Assembly: GCF_015689175.1 (NCBI RefSeq)
Contig: NZ_CP065047.1
Coordinates: 5,332,001-5,396,000 of the forward strand
DNA from: Mycobacterium kubicae
GTDB taxonomy: Bacteria; Actinomycetota; Actinomycetes; Mycobacteriales; Mycobacteriaceae
Length of the DNA: 64,000 bases
Direction: 5' to 3'
Under the pieces are notes generated by a model. That model did no database searches. It saw nothing but the letters and a program-made list of their open reading frames with translations, and was not told where the DNA came from. Positions 15,423 through 25,669 of this stretch are shown here, in pieces. The number at the start of each line of letters is the position of its first letter. The first letter of the stretch is position 1. The position numbers and the translations under genes were made by a program.

Positions 15423-16097
15423 TCAGGCCGTCATGACCGCGTCGAGCGCGGAGTAGAACAGGCCCAGCCCATCGTCGGAGGGACCGGTGAGCGCCTCGAT
15501 GGCGTGTTCTGGGTGCGGCATCAACCCGACGACCCGACCGTTGGCTGAGCTGATACCGGCGATGTCACGCAGCGAACCGTTGATGTTGTCGTGGTAGCGG
15601 AAGACCACCCGGCCTTCGCCCTCCAGCTCGTCGAGCACCTCCTGCGGCGCCACATAACGGCCTTCGCCGGATTTCAGCGGCACCAGCACATCGGCGTCGT
15701 CCTCGAATCGTGACGTCCAGGCAGTGGACGTCGACGCCACCCGCAACCACACGTCACGGCACACGAAATGTAAGCCGGCATTGCGGGTCAGTGCGCCCGG
15801 CAGCAATCCGGCCTCACACAACACCTGAAACCCATTGCAGATGCCCAGCACCGGCATGCCCTGCTCGGCCGCCTCGACCACTTCGCCCATCACCGGGGCG
15901 AACTTGGCAATGGCACCGGCGCGCAGGTAGTCGCCGTAGGAGAACCCGCCGGGCACCACTACGGCATCGACACCTTTGAGGTCGGCGTCGGCGTGCCACA
16001 GACCGACGGCCTCGCCGCCCGCCCGCCGTACGGCGCGGGCGGCGTCCACATCGTCCAGGGTGCCCGGGAAGGTGATGACACCGATTCGCGCGGTCAC
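15423..16097 (-). CDS. purQ: Phosphoribosylformylglycinamidine synthase subunit PurQ
   Basis: Glutaminase subunit (224 residues) of FGAM synthase in de novo purine synthesis; it hydrolyses glutamine and passes ammonia to PurL. The class-I amidotransferase triad is visible: Cys87 in GICNGF, and the His and Glu of MPHPEHA near the end. Starts at GTG 16097, overlapping the purS stop by four bases, so the two are translationally coupled. purL is not in this window. Order and content match H37Rv Rv0787A-Rv0788. Confidence 0.97.
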   Translation of the reverse strand: MTARIGVITFPGTLDDVDAARAVRRAGGEAVGLWHADADLKGVDAVVVPGGFSYGDYLRAGAIAKFAPVMGEVVEAAEQGMPVLGICNGFQVLCEAGLLPGALTRNAGLHFVCRDVWLRVASTSTAWTSRFEDDADVLVPLKSGEGRYVAPQEVLDELEGEGRVVFRYHDNINGSLRDIAGISSANGRVVGLMPHPEHAIEALTGPSDDGLGLFYSALDAVMTA

Positions 16098-16333
16098 TGT
16101 GGCTCCCGGGTGATGGTCCAGTCCTCGATCACCGTGTTCGCCAACAGCGATTCGGCGATTTCAGCCAGCGTGGCATCGTCGACGGTGTCGTCGACCTCCA
16201 GCTCAAACCGCTTGCCTTGCCGCACATCCGATATCCCGGGGTGCCCGAGCCGCCCCAGCGCACCGACGATCGCCTGACCTTGCGGGTCAAGAATCTCGGC
16301 TTTGGGCATCACATGCACGACCACCCGGCTCAC
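16094..16333 (-). CDS. purS: Phosphoribosylformylglycinamidine synthase subunit PurS
   Basis: Small structural subunit (79 residues) that bridges PurQ and PurL in the bacterial three-part FGAM synthase. The sequence [19 protein letters not shown], the GKRFELEV strand and the C-terminal ANTVIEDW are typical. GTG 16333 is chosen because GGAGG lies seven bases ahead and it gives the standard length; a 28-residue longer frame is rejected. Confidence 0.95.
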   Translation of the reverse strand: MSRVVVHVMPKAEILDPQGQAIVGALGRLGHPGISDVRQGKRFELEVDDTVDDATLAEIAESLLANTVIEDWTITREPQ

Positions 16334-16445
16334 CGGCGCTCCTCCTGAGATCTGATCGTTTCGCCCGGCGACGGGCAAAGAGTCCAGGCCAACTCTACCG
16401 GCGAAAGCACCGCCCACGCTGTCCCCCGGAAGGTCATCCAGAACG

Positions 16446-17129
16446 TCATGGACATGAGGCGATATAGGCCTCGCACAACGGCGCCGTCATGGCGTCGAGG
16501 ACGGCCGAGTCGGCGACCACCGGCCACGGCATCTGTGGCGCAGTGGCCCAGAGCGTCAGTTCGCTGATCGTGCTGCTCGCTACGTGCGCGAGCAGGTAGG
16601 TGTGCATGACGACGGGACCGCTGATCACCGCGGCCATGCGCGTCGGCTCGTCGTCGGTGACCGACGGCGATTGCGTGGGTGCGCCCTGTTGGCAGGCGCG
16701 CAGCGCGGCGACGGCCGTGCCGAACACCGCTCCCGCAATAGCGCCGCCACGGGCGGTGTCACCGCGCCAATGCAGAATCTGCGCCTGCAGCTGCCATTGG
16801 CCCTCGGGGTGGGCGACGATCACCTGTGCGGAGACCGCGGAGTCACGACTGTCCTGCGCGGCGGCAGGCGTGGCGCACACCTGCTCGAAGCGGAACCGCG
16901 GCGTCGTGCGGATCAGCGGTACGTCCGCATCGGCCAGCGCCGGCCACCCGTAAACCGAATCCAGCGGGATGGACCGCCGCGCAATCCACGCGGTACCCGG
17001 AATTTGATCGCAGACCGGCGGACAGGTCTCCGGATCGGCCTGCGCCGGCGTCACCACCAGGAGCGCGACCACGAGGTTGCCGGCGACCACCACGGCCGCC
17101 AGGAACACCCGCAGCCGCATGGTCCCCAT
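16446..17129 (-). CDS. Secreted protein of unknown function
   Basis: Exported protein of about 227 residues. The N-terminus (MGTMRLRVFLAAVVVAGNLVVA and on) is a signal peptide with probable cleavage after AQA. The mature part has paired cysteines (CPPVCDQ near the start, CxxxC at the end) and looks like a disulfide-stabilised domain. The start at 17129 leaves only 18 bp to the divergent MBL gene; TACGAT just upstream is a possible -10 for a leaderless mRNA. Upstream of purS on the same strand with 112 bp between. By position it corresponds to a conserved gene between the MBL gene and purS in mycobacteria. No function can be assigned. Confidence 0.65.
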   Translation of the reverse strand: MGTMRLRVFLAAVVVAGNLVVALLVVTPAQADPETCPPVCDQIPGTAWIARRSIPLDSVYGWPALADADVPLIRTTPRFRFEQVCATPAAAQDSRDSAVSAQVIVAHPEGQWQLQAQILHWRGDTARGGAIAGAVFGTAVAALRACQQGAPTQSPSVTDDEPTRMAAVISGPVVMHTYLLAHVASSTISELTLWATAPQMPWPVVADSAVLDAMTAPLCEAYIASCP

Positions 17130-17147
17130 CAGGGCACAATCGTAAGC

Positions 17148-17786
17148 ATGCAACTGACGCATTTCGGGCATTCGTGCCTGCTCGCCGAGTTCGGTCAGAC
17201 CCGCCTGCTGTTCGATCCCGGCACCTTCGCGCACGGATTCGAGGGAATCACCGGCCTGACCGCCATCGTGATCACCCATCAGCACCCCGATCACGTCGAC
17301 GGCACGCGGTTACCGGCGCTGTTGGACGGAAACCCCGATGCCGCCCTGTATGCCGACCCGCAAACGACCGAGCAGCTGGGATCACCGTGCCAGGCGGTGC
17401 ATGTGGGTGACGAGCTGACCGTCGGGCAGGTCACCCTGCGTGCGGTCGGCGGAAAGCACGCGGTGATTCATCCGGAATTGCCTGTGATAGACAACATTTC
17501 GTTTCTGGTGGACGAGGGCGAACAGCGTGCCAGGTTCATGCATCCCGGCGATGCGCTGTTCGTCCCGGACGAACCCGTCGAGGTCTTGGCGACCCCGGCC
17601 GCCGCCCCGTGGATGAAGATCTCCGAAGCCGTCGACTATCTGCGGGCGGTGTCGCCCGCGCACGCGGTGCCGATTCACCAGGGCATCGTGGCCCCGGATG
17701 CCCGCGGCATCTACTACGGCCGACTCACCGAGATGACCACCGTCGACTTTCAGGTACTCCCCGAAGAAAGCGCGGTGACTTTCTGA
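17148..17786 (+). CDS. Metallo-beta-lactamase-fold hydrolase (UlaG-like)
   Basis: Metal-dependent hydrolase of 212 residues. THQHPDHVDG (43-52) is the metal-binding HxHxDH motif, preceded by MQLTHFGHSCLLAEFGQTRLLFDPG, typical of the UlaG/YcjY-like group. Further ligands are the Asp of HPGDALF and a late His in VPIHQG. The ATG at 17148 is within 18 bp of the start of the divergent secreted protein, so a leaderless transcript or overlapping promoters are needed. Substrate unknown. Confidence 0.85.
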   Translation: MQLTHFGHSCLLAEFGQTRLLFDPGTFAHGFEGITGLTAIVITHQHPDHVDGTRLPALLDGNPDAALYADPQTTEQLGSPCQAVHVGDELTVGQVTLRAVGGKHAVIHPELPVIDNISFLVDEGEQRARFMHPGDALFVPDEPVEVLATPAAAPWMKISEAVDYLRAVSPAHAVPIHQGIVAPDARGIYYGRLTEMTTVDFQVLPEESAVTF

Positions 17787-17799
17787 CTGACCCGCGCGG

Positions 17800-19470
17800 T
17801 TAGGTGATGTCTTGGGCGGCACCTCGGCCCGCAGCGCGCCCGGAGAAGATGCACCCGCCCAAAAAGGTGCCTTCCAAGGCCCGATAACCATGCACCCCGC
17901 CGCCGCCGAATCCGGCCACTTCCCCGGCGGCGTAGAGTCCGGTGACCGGCGTGCCGTCGGACTTCAGCACCCGCGATGCCAAGTCGGTTTCGATGCCGCC
18001 CAACGTTTTTCGCGTCAGGATGTGTAGCTTGACGGCGATCAGCGGTCCGGCCTTCGGATCGGTGATCCGGTGCGGAGCCACTACTCGGCCGAGCCGGTCA
18101 CCGCGGTAGTTGCGGGCGGCTCGGATCGCGGTCACCTGACCGTCCTTGGTGTATTTGTTCGCCACCTCCCGATCCCGCGCGGCGATCGCAGCGTCGACGG
18201 TGTGGTAGTCCAGCGGCGCGACGTCGGGGAGCTTGTTCATGGCGTCCACCAGATCTCGCACCGAGTCGGCGCTGACGAAGTCCACCCCGCGGTCGATGAA
18301 CGCTTGCACCGGTCCCGGCGGTCCGTGCTGCGCCCGGTTGCGCAGCAATTCGCGCACACTCTGGCCGGTCAGGTCGGGGTTCTGCTCTTGCCCGGAAAGG
18401 GCGAACTCCTTCTCGATGATCTTGCGGTTCAGGATGAACCATGTGTAGTCATAGCCGGACTTGGTGATGTATTCCAGCGTGCCCAGAGTGTCGAAGCCGG
18501 GATACAGCGGAACCGGCAGCCGCTTGCCGTCGGCGTCCAGCCATAGCGACGACGGTCCCGGGATGATCCGGATGCCATGGCGCGGCCAGATCGAGTCGTA
18601 GTTGGTGATGCCCTCGGTGTAATGCCACATCCGGTCGGGGTTGATCACCCGCGCGCCGGCCTGCTGCGCGATGCCGATCATCCTGCCGTCGACGTGGGCC
18701 GGCACCCCGGATAGCAACTGTTCGGGAACGCGGCCCATGCGGGGTGGCCAATTCTTGCGCACCAGTTCGTGATTGCCGCCGATACCGCCACTGGTCACGA
18801 TCACCGCCGACGCGCGAAATTCGAACTGTCCGATGCCCGTCCGTGACGACGCGACGCCGCGGGCTTCGTTCGACGGTTCCAGCACGGTGCCCCGCACACC
18901 GGTCACGGCGTCGCCCTCGACGATCAATTCGTCGACCTGGTGGCGGTGTGCGAAGCGGACTTTCGGCTGGTTACGCAGCTGGCGAGCGAAGATCTCGACC
19001 AGAGCGGGTCCGGTGCCCCAGGTGACGTGGAATCGCGGCACCGAATTGCCGTGCCCTTGCGCGTCGTATCCGCCACGTTCGGCCCAGCCCACGAACGGGA
19101 AGATCTTGAGTCCCCGCTCGCGCAGCCAACTGCGCTTCTCGCCGGCCGCGAAATCGACGTAGGCGTGCGCCCACTGCCGCGGCCAGTAGTCCTCGGGCCG
19201 ATCGAACGCCGCGGTACCCAGCCAGTCCTGCAGCGCGAGCTCGTGGCTGTCGCGGATGCCCAGGCGGCGCTGCTCGGGGCTGTTGACGAAGAACAGACCG
19301 CCGAAAGACCAGAACGCCTGCCCGCCCAGATTGGCGCTGTTCTCCTGATCCACGATCAGCACGCGCAGGCCGCGCTCTACCAGTTCGCAGGCGGCTACCA
19401 GGCCCGCCAGCCCGGCTCCGACGATAATCGCGTCGGCGGTGAACTCATCGCCCGCCCGTGTAGCGCTCAT
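17800..19470 (-). CDS. FAD-binding dehydrogenase, fumarate reductase/KstD-like (Rv0785-type)
   Basis: Flavoprotein of 556 residues. IIVGAGLAGLVAACELVERG at the N-terminus is the dinucleotide fold, GGQAFWSFGGLFFV follows, and the C-terminal GLYAAGEVAGFGGGGVHGYRALEG region closes the FAD site. The fold is that of 3-ketosteroid dehydrogenases and flavocytochrome c. It matches the mycobacterial Rv0785 protein by position and size. It lies 37 bp downstream of the deacetylase-like gene and is probably in one operon with it. The substrate is unknown; a ketosteroid is one candidate. Confidence 0.85.
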   Translation of the reverse strand: MSATRAGDEFTADAIIVGAGLAGLVAACELVERGLRVLIVDQENSANLGGQAFWSFGGLFFVNSPEQRRLGIRDSHELALQDWLGTAAFDRPEDYWPRQWAHAYVDFAAGEKRSWLRERGLKIFPFVGWAERGGYDAQGHGNSVPRFHVTWGTGPALVEIFARQLRNQPKVRFAHRHQVDELIVEGDAVTGVRGTVLEPSNEARGVASSRTGIGQFEFRASAVIVTSGGIGGNHELVRKNWPPRMGRVPEQLLSGVPAHVDGRMIGIAQQAGARVINPDRMWHYTEGITNYDSIWPRHGIRIIPGPSSLWLDADGKRLPVPLYPGFDTLGTLEYITKSGYDYTWFILNRKIIEKEFALSGQEQNPDLTGQSVRELLRNRAQHGPPGPVQAFIDRGVDFVSADSVRDLVDAMNKLPDVAPLDYHTVDAAIAARDREVANKYTKDGQVTAIRAARNYRGDRLGRVVAPHRITDPKAGPLIAVKLHILTRKTLGGIETDLASRVLKSDGTPVTGLYAAGEVAGFGGGGVHGYRALEGTFLGGCIFSGRAAGRGAAQDIT

Positions 19471-19507
19471 GTCGGTACAGGGTAGTGCCCGTGATCAGGG
19501 CCCTTGG

Positions 19508-20212
19508 TTATGCGGCGTCGAGAACTGCTCTGTTGGGCCGCCAGCTGTACACCATCGGCGTGCATTCGTGCAGTAGAGCCAGGTCAACGGCGTCGATCAT
19601 GGCCTGCAGTGGGCCCGGCTTGGACAGGTGACGAGCAGCAACGGCGATGCGCACCACGCCGCCGCGCCGGGCGATGCGCTCGGCGGACATGACCACCATG
19701 CGGCACCACCAGGGTTCGGTGAGGAATCCTTCGCCGATGCCGAGCACCCGGGCGCGAACCGTCGATTTACGGACCAAGTCGGTGATGCCGTGATAGTCAG
19801 CCAGCAGCCGAAATCCGTTGCCCGGCAATGCTTTGACGACGCCGGGCGACACGGTCCAGCCCGGCGCGGCGAACAGCCGGGTACGAAGCCCCATGTGCTC
19901 GAGCACCCGATCGGCCGCCATCAGCCGCAGGTTTGCCTCGTGGGCATGCAGCGACGCGAATTCTCCGCGCCGCTTCTTGGTAGCTGCTTCGTCATACCCG
20001 TGCAGCACCACGGCGTCGCCGCCGGCGCGCCTGCCACTGAGCCAGTCGACGGTCACCGGGTCGCGATCCAGCCGGTAGTCATTGCGCAGCCGCGGCGCCA
20101 CCAGCAGGGACACCGGCACCGAGCGGGCGTCCATCTGCGCGCAGAAAGCGTCCACTTCGGCCAGGGTTCGGTCCCCGATCCCGGACACCGAAACGATCAA
20201 TTTTCCAGACAC
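19508..20212 (-). CDS. DUF2334/polysaccharide deacetylase-like protein (Rv0784-type)
   Basis: Protein of 234 residues with the barrel pattern of polysaccharide-deacetylase-related DUF2334 proteins: a first strand MSGKLIVSVSGIGDRT, a second with PVSLLVAPRLRNDY, and an AVVLHGYDE motif with the metal-site His. The usual catalytic first Asp is not obvious. It is divergent from the MFS exporter and upstream of the FAD dehydrogenase gene. Function uncertain. Confidence 0.7.
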   Translation of the reverse strand: MSGKLIVSVSGIGDRTLAEVDAFCAQMDARSVPVSLLVAPRLRNDYRLDRDPVTVDWLSGRRAGGDAVVLHGYDEAATKKRRGEFASLHAHEANLRLMAADRVLEHMGLRTRLFAAPGWTVSPGVVKALPGNGFRLLADYHGITDLVRKSTVRARVLGIGEGFLTEPWWCRMVVMSAERIARRGGVVRIAVAARHLSKPGPLQAMIDAVDLALLHECTPMVYSWRPNRAVLDAA

Positions 20213-20325
20213 GCTGCCAGTTTGCCGATCCCAGGTTTCCGGACGGTGAAGGACACGCAGACGGCAGACGTATATCGCGCCCGCCGCTTCAGCGGGGTCC
20301 GGCCGGTTCGGTCGCCGGTATCGAT

Positions 20326-21930
20326 ATGCTCAGCAACGCCATGGAAAAGGCGAATTCGGCATCGGCTGCCGCCGAGGAACCCACCACCGTCACGGGTCAA
20401 CCCCGCGCCGGCGACTACGTCTATCCCGACAAGCTCGACGCCGCCACGCTGCGGATCGCCGGTGTCTGCGTGCTGGCCTCGATGATGGCCATCCTCGACG
20501 TCACCGTGGTCAGCGTGGCACAGCGGACCTTCATCCTCGAATTCGGTTCTACCCAGGCGGTCGTGGCCTGGACCATGACCGGCTACACCCTGGCGTTGAC
20601 CACCGTCATCCCGATAACCGGTTGGGCCGCAGACCGTTTCGGCACCAAACGACTATGGATGGGATCGGTGCTGGCGTTCGCGCTGGGCTCCCTGCTGTGT
20701 GCGATGGCACCAAACATTTTGTTGCTCATCCTGTTTCGTGTGGTGCAGGGCATCGGCGGCGGCATGTTGATGCCGCTGGGATTCATGATCCTGACCCGTG
20801 TCGCGGGACCCAAGCGGTTGGGGCGCATGATGGCGGTCCTGGGCATTCCGATGCTGCTTGGCCCGATCTGCGGTCCCATTCTCGGCGGCTGGCTGATCGG
20901 CACGCTCAGCTGGCACTGGATCTTCCTGGTCAACCTACCGATCGGCGTGACCGCGTTCGCGCTTGCGGCCCATGAGTTCCCACCGGATCGACCGGTGCCG
21001 TCGGAGACGTTCGACCTCATCGGCGTGCTGTTGTTGTCACCCGGGCTGGCAACCTTTCTTTTCGGGGTGTCGTCGGTTCCGGGCCGGGGCACCGTTGCCG
21101 ATCGCCACGTGCTGGTGCCGGCAATCATCGGTCTGGTGTTGATCGGCACATTCATCTTCCGCGCTTGGTACCGCACCGATCATCCGCTGATCGACCTGCG
21201 GCTGTACACCAACCGGGTATTCAGTCAAGCCAGCGTGACGCTGCTGTTCTTCGCCGTCGCCTTCTTCGGCACCGGCCTCCTCTTACCCAGTTACTTGCAG
21301 CAAGCGCTGCACCAAACCCCCATGCAGTCGGGGGTGTTTCTGATCCCCCAGGGGCTGGGCGCGATGCTGACCATGCCGTTGGCGGGGGCGTTCATGGACC
21401 GGCACGGGCCCGGTAAGAGTGTGCTGCTGGGCCTGACGCTGATCACAACCGGATTGGCCACCTTCACCTTCGGGGTCGCCAAGGACGCGGACTACCGGCC
21501 CACGCTGCTGGTCGGTCTGGCGATCATGGGCCTGGGCATGGGCTGCACCATGATGCCGCTGTCCGGGGCTGCCGTGCAGACATTGACGCCGCATGAGATT
21601 GCGCGCGGTTCCACCTTGATCAGCGTCAACCAGCAGGTCGGAGGGTCGATAGGCACCGCCCTGATGTCGATGGTGCTGACCAATCAGTTCAACCGCAGCG
21701 AGAACATCGCCGCGGCAAACAAGCTCGCGTTGCTCCAGCAGGGCGCCGCCCGGCGCGGGATCCCCCTCGACCCCAACAGCATCCCGGCGCAGACGCTTGC
21801 ACCCGACTTCAACGCCAAGGTGCTGCATGACCTGTGCCACTCCTACACCGTGGTCCTCGTCCTGGGCTGCACGCTCATGGCGGTCACCCTGATTCCGGCT
21901 TCTTTCCTACCCCGCAAGCCCGCGGCCTGA
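20326..21930 (+). CDS. emrB: MFS multidrug exporter, DHA2 (14-TM, EmrB/QacA) family
   Basis: Integral membrane proton-antiport exporter of 534 residues with about 14 hydrophobic helices. LDVTVVSVAQRTF in helix 1, TGWAADRFGTKRLW (motif A) between helices 2 and 3, and GPICGPILGGWLI (motif C, antiporter) in helix 5 are all present. The match to H37Rv Rv0783c (annotated emrB) is by position and type. ATG 20326 or 20341 are both possible. Substrate range unknown. Confidence 0.88.
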   Translation: MLSNAMEKANSASAAAEEPTTVTGQPRAGDYVYPDKLDAATLRIAGVCVLASMMAILDVTVVSVAQRTFILEFGSTQAVVAWTMTGYTLALTTVIPITGWAADRFGTKRLWMGSVLAFALGSLLCAMAPNILLLILFRVVQGIGGGMLMPLGFMILTRVAGPKRLGRMMAVLGIPMLLGPICGPILGGWLIGTLSWHWIFLVNLPIGVTAFALAAHEFPPDRPVPSETFDLIGVLLLSPGLATFLFGVSSVPGRGTVADRHVLVPAIIGLVLIGTFIFRAWYRTDHPLIDLRLYTNRVFSQASVTLLFFAVAFFGTGLLLPSYLQQALHQTPMQSGVFLIPQGLGAMLTMPLAGAFMDRHGPGKSVLLGLTLITTGLATFTFGVAKDADYRPTLLVGLAIMGLGMGCTMMPLSGAAVQTLTPHEIARGSTLISVNQQVGGSIGTALMSMVLTNQFNRSENIAAANKLALLQQGAARRGIPLDPNSIPAQTLAPDFNAKVLHDLCHSYTVVLVLGCTLMAVTLIPASFLPRKPAA

Positions 21931-21943
21931 CCGCTATTCGCCG

Positions 21944-24106
21944 CTAGGCGTGCGCACCGCCGAGCAGTTCGTCTTCCTGGCCGCCGGCGTCGTAGTCGCC
22001 GTCGGCAGCGGCGAGCAGCCAGGCGTATTGGAATGCGGTTTCCTTCCAGCGCTCGTAGCGGCCGCTGATGCCGCCATGCCCGGCATGCATCTGCGTCTTC
22101 AACAGAACCGGGTTGCCCTGCGGGTTGGCACCGCCGTTGGCGTGCCGCAGTGCCGCCACCCACTTGGCCGGTTCCACGTAGTACACCCTGGTGTCGTTGA
22201 GCGACGTCATCGCCAGAATCGCCGGATATTGCTGGGTCGCCACGTTCTCATAGGGCGAATAGGACTTCATGTAGGCATACACGTCGCTGTCCCCCAACGG
22301 GTTTCCCCACTCGTCCCACTCGGTGACGGTCAGCGGCAACGAAGGATCCAGGATCGTGGTCAACGGGTCGACGAACGGCACCTGCGCCAGGATTCCGGCG
22401 AAGAGTTGCGGCGCGATGTTGGCCACGGCGCCCATCAACAGTCCGCCGGCGCTGCCGCCGGAGGCCACCAATTGCTCCGGGCGGGACAGCCCCGAATCGA
22501 CCAGATGCTGTGCCACGGCGACGAAGTCGGTGAAGGTGTTCTTCTTCTGCAGCAGCTTGCCGTGCTCGTACCAGAGCCGACCCATCTCTCCGCCGCCGCG
22601 GACGTGGGCGATGACGAACACCATCCCACGATCGAGCAGTGAAAGCCGAGCGATGGAAAACCGTGGGTCTTCGCAGATCTCGTACGCACCGTAGCCATAG
22701 ACCATTACGGGCGCGGGGAACTCGGTGTCGGCGCGGTGCACAATCGAGACCGGGATGCGGGCGCCGTCGTCGGCGTAGGCCCAGTCTCGTCGTTCGACAT
22801 AGTCCTCAGGCCGGTAGTCGCCGAGAACCGGTTGTTCGCGCAGCAGGATGCGTTCACCGGTGGTCAGGTCCAGGTCGTAAATGCGAACCGGGGTGATGAA
22901 AGACCCGGCGCCGAACCGCAACCTCGGTGAGTCCCAGTTGGGGTTGGCCCCCAACCCGGCCGACATCAGCTCGGAGTCGAACGATATCTCCTCGGGCTCT
23001 CCGTAACCACCGTCGGAGCCCAACGGCCACAGTTGAATTCGGGGCAACGCCGCACGCCGATAGCTGACCACCAATTGGCCGGCGAAGGCGTCCACTCCGT
23101 CGAGGCGAACATCGTCGCGGTGCGGAATCAGGGTCCGCTGCTGCTGGTAATCGCCGACGGGAGCTTCCACCAAGGTGAAGTTCACCGCGCCGTCGTTGTG
23201 CAGGATCAGGAACCGGTCCTGGCCCCCGACCACCGCGTGTTCCACCGAGTATTCGACGCCCTCGCGGCGCGGTGAAACGACGGCGAACTCCGCTTCGGGG
23301 TCGGTGGAGTCGGCATAGCGGATCTCCGACGTGATGGACGATCCGGCCGCGATGATCACATAGGCGTTGCTGCGGGTGCGTCCCACCCCAAGCCAAAACC
23401 GTTCGTCGGCTTCGTGATAGACCTGCTCGGCAGAATCGGCTGCGCCGAGCCGATAGCGCCACACCGTGTCCGGGCGCCACGCGGCGTCCACCGTGATGTA
23501 GTAGACGGTGCGGTTGTCCGCGGCCCAGGTGGCTCCGGCGCCGATGCCCACGATCTGGTCGGGATACAGCTCGCCGGTGCGTAAGTCTTTGAAACGCAGA
23601 GTGTATCGCTCGTCTCCGATGACGTCGACGGAGAACGCGAGCAGGTTGCCGTCCAGGCTGACGCTGGCGGCGCCGAGCGCGAAGAATTCGTGGTCCGCGG
23701 CTTCCTCGTTCTCATCCAGCAGCACCTGCTCACCGGGGATCTCGGTGTCCTGGTCGAATCGCGGCGGATTCCAGTCGGCGGGGTCGGTGACCGGGCAACG
23801 GCAATGGACGCCGTATTGCTTGCCCTCGAAGGTGCGGGCGTAGTACCACCAGTCACCGCGCCGGGTCGGCACCGACAAGTCGGTTTCCTTGGTGCGGGCC
23901 TTGATCTCGTCGAAAATCTGTTGCCGCAGCGGCGCCAGGTGGGCGGTGTTGTGCTCGACGTAGTCGTTCTCGGCCTCGAGGTAGGCGATGACCTCGGGAC
24001 TTTCCTTGTCGCGCAACCACTCATACGGGTCGATGAACACGTCGCCGTGGTGCTCGCGGCGGGTTTCCACCCGCTTGGCCACGGGCGGGGTGACCGATTG
24101 GGTCAT
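21944..24106 (-). CDS. ptrB: Oligopeptidase B (S9 prolyl oligopeptidase family)
   Basis: Serine peptidase of 720 residues that cleaves short peptides after basic residues. An N-terminal seven-bladed propeller precedes a C-terminal alpha/beta-hydrolase domain with Ser552 in GGSAGG, Asp638 in SLNDTRV and His677 in [23 protein letters not shown] is a family signature. In M. tuberculosis H37Rv this gene is annotated as two frames, ptrBa and ptrBb (Rv0781/Rv0782); here it is a single uninterrupted frame. It overlaps the end of purC by four bases and is translationally coupled to it. Confidence 0.93.
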   Translation of the reverse strand: MTQSVTPPVAKRVETRREHHGDVFIDPYEWLRDKESPEVIAYLEAENDYVEHNTAHLAPLRQQIFDEIKARTKETDLSVPTRRGDWWYYARTFEGKQYGVHCRCPVTDPADWNPPRFDQDTEIPGEQVLLDENEEAADHEFFALGAASVSLDGNLLAFSVDVIGDERYTLRFKDLRTGELYPDQIVGIGAGATWAADNRTVYYITVDAAWRPDTVWRYRLGAADSAEQVYHEADERFWLGVGRTRSNAYVIIAAGSSITSEIRYADSTDPEAEFAVVSPRREGVEYSVEHAVVGGQDRFLILHNDGAVNFTLVEAPVGDYQQQRTLIPHRDDVRLDGVDAFAGQLVVSYRRAALPRIQLWPLGSDGGYGEPEEISFDSELMSAGLGANPNWDSPRLRFGAGSFITPVRIYDLDLTTGERILLREQPVLGDYRPEDYVERRDWAYADDGARIPVSIVHRADTEFPAPVMVYGYGAYEICEDPRFSIARLSLLDRGMVFVIAHVRGGGEMGRLWYEHGKLLQKKNTFTDFVAVAQHLVDSGLSRPEQLVASGGSAGGLLMGAVANIAPQLFAGILAQVPFVDPLTTILDPSLPLTVTEWDEWGNPLGDSDVYAYMKSYSPYENVATQQYPAILAMTSLNDTRVYYVEPAKWVAALRHANGGANPQGNPVLLKTQMHAGHGGISGRYERWKETAFQYAWLLAAADGDYDAGGQEDELLGGAHA

Positions 24107-24996
24107 GCGCTCGGGCCGATCCAGTCACCGAAGCTCAGGCCGGAGATCCGTTCGTAGGCTTCGATGTAACGACCGCGGGTGGCTGAGACGATGTCGTCCG
24201 GCAGGGGTGGCGGCGGCCGCTGCCCACCGCGGTCCCAGCCGGAGGCCGGGCTGGTCAGCCAGTTGCGGACGAATTGCTTGTCGAAACTGGTCTGCACCAC
24301 ACCGGGTCGGTAGTCGTCGGCAGGCCAGTACCGCGACGAGTCGGGAGTGAAGATCTCGTCGGCCAGCACCAGGTTGCCGTCGCGGTCGGTGCCGAATTCG
24401 AACTTGGTGTCGGCGATGATGATTCCCCTCGTCAAAGCGTGCTGGGCGGCTTGCACGTAGATGTGTAAGGTCTGCTCGCGCAGTTGTTCGGCGAGTGCGG
24501 GGCCCACCAACTCGACCACCCGGTCGAACGAGATGTTCTCGTCGTGATCGCCGAGCGCGGCTTTGGTGGCCGGGGTGAACAGCGGCGCATCGAACTTGCT
24601 GGCTTCGACCAGGCCGGGCGGCAACGGGATGCCACAGACCTTCCCGGTCGCCTGGTAGTCCAGTAGGCCCGACCCGGTCAGGTAACCCCGAGCCACGCAT
24701 TCCACCGGCATCATTTCCAGCTGCTGCACGACGAGCGCGCGACCCAGCACCTCGTCGGGGATGCGCGGGTCGTCCGGCGGTCCGGCCAGGTGATTGGGCG
24801 CATCGACAAGGCCGAAGAAGAACACGCTCATCGCGGTCAGGATGCGGCCTTTGTCCGGGATGGTGCTGTCCAGGACGTAGTCGTACGCCGAGATCCGGTC
24901 ACTGGCGACCAGCAACAGGTGCTGGTCGTCGACGCGGTAGAGCTCGCGGACCTTGCCGCTGGCCAGATGCTCGTAGTCGGACAACGCGGGGCGCAT
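24103..24996 (-). CDS. purC: SAICAR synthetase
   Basis: Phosphoribosylaminoimidazole-succinocarboxamide synthase (297 residues), which joins CAIR with aspartate using ATP in de novo purine synthesis. Family blocks [45 protein letters not shown] and [17 protein letters not shown] are intact. It is the first gene of a two-gene unit with ptrB (4-bp overlap). It starts at ATG 24996. Confidence 0.97.
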   Translation of the reverse strand: MRPALSDYEHLASGKVRELYRVDDQHLLLVASDRISAYDYVLDSTIPDKGRILTAMSVFFFGLVDAPNHLAGPPDDPRIPDEVLGRALVVQQLEMMPVECVARGYLTGSGLLDYQATGKVCGIPLPPGLVEASKFDAPLFTPATKAALGDHDENISFDRVVELVGPALAEQLREQTLHIYVQAAQHALTRGIIIADTKFEFGTDRDGNLVLADEIFTPDSSRYWPADDYRPGVVQTSFDKQFVRNWLTSPASGWDRGGQRPPPPLPDDIVSATRGRYIEAYERISGLSFGDWIGPSA

Positions 24997-25048
24997 CGGG
25001 TCAGCCTATCGGGCAACGAACGCCCCGCATTGTGCTGGGATCAGCCCT

Positions 25049-25669
25049 ATGAGTCCGCGGTATCTGCCCTACTCCACCCGACCCCTTCGCCTGTTCGGCC
25101 AACTGATCAGCGATATCACCGTCACGTTGTGGACGGCGATATGGGTGCTGGTCGGTCTGGCCGTACACAGCGCCATCTCCACCATCGCCGAGGCAGGCCG
25201 GCAGGTGGAGCAAGGCGCGCACGGCATCGCCGGCAACCTGGGGTCGGCGGGCCATGGCGTGCAGCGTGTGCCCCTGGTCGGTGACGCGTTGAGCAAGCCG
25301 CTGACCTCGGCCGCCGACGCCGCCCTCGACATCGCCGGAGCCGGGCACGATCTGGACACCACGGCCACCTGGCTGGCGGTGGTGCTCGCCCTCGCGGTGG
25401 CCGCCACGCCGATCCTGGCGGTCGGGGGTCCGTGGCTGTACCTGCGGCTGCGGTTCTTCCGGCGCAAGTTGGTGGTGACCGCGTTGGCGGCGACGACCGC
25501 CGGACAACAATTGCTGGCGCTACGGGCGCTGGCGAATCGGTCGCCCGCCAAACTTGCCGCCGTCAGCGACGATCCGGTGGGCGGGTGGCGCCACGAGGAT
25601 CCGGTCGTCATCCGCGGGTTGGCGGCACTGGAATTGCGGGCGGCCGGAGTCAGGCTGCGAACTTACTGA
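25049..25669 (+). CDS. Conserved membrane protein (Rv0779c-type)
   Basis: Protein of 206 residues with two hydrophobic segments, about 22-45 (TVTLWTAIWVLVGLAVHSAI) and 108-132 (WLAVVLALAVAATPILAVGGPWLYL), separated by an Ala/Gly-rich external or internal loop. The C-terminal part has LLALRALANRSP and REDPVVIRGLAALEL-like helices. It matches the conserved gene next to purC in H37Rv by position. Function unknown. Overlaps the convergent TDT gene by 20 bp at the 3' end. Confidence 0.78.
   Translation: MSPRYLPYSTRPLRLFGQLISDITVTLWTAIWVLVGLAVHSAISTIAEAGRQVEQGAHGIAGNLGSAGHGVQRVPLVGDALSKPLTSAADAALDIAGAGHDLDTTATWLAVVLALAVAATPILAVGGPWLYLRLRFFRRKLVVTALAATTAGQQLLALRALANRSPAKLAAVSDDPVGGWRHEDPVVIRGLAALELRAAGVRLRTY

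Noticed and set aside
20326..20341. Leaderless start for the MFS exporter
   Set aside because: A TATCGAT string lies next to the first ATG, but its spacing to either candidate start is too short for a convincing -10.
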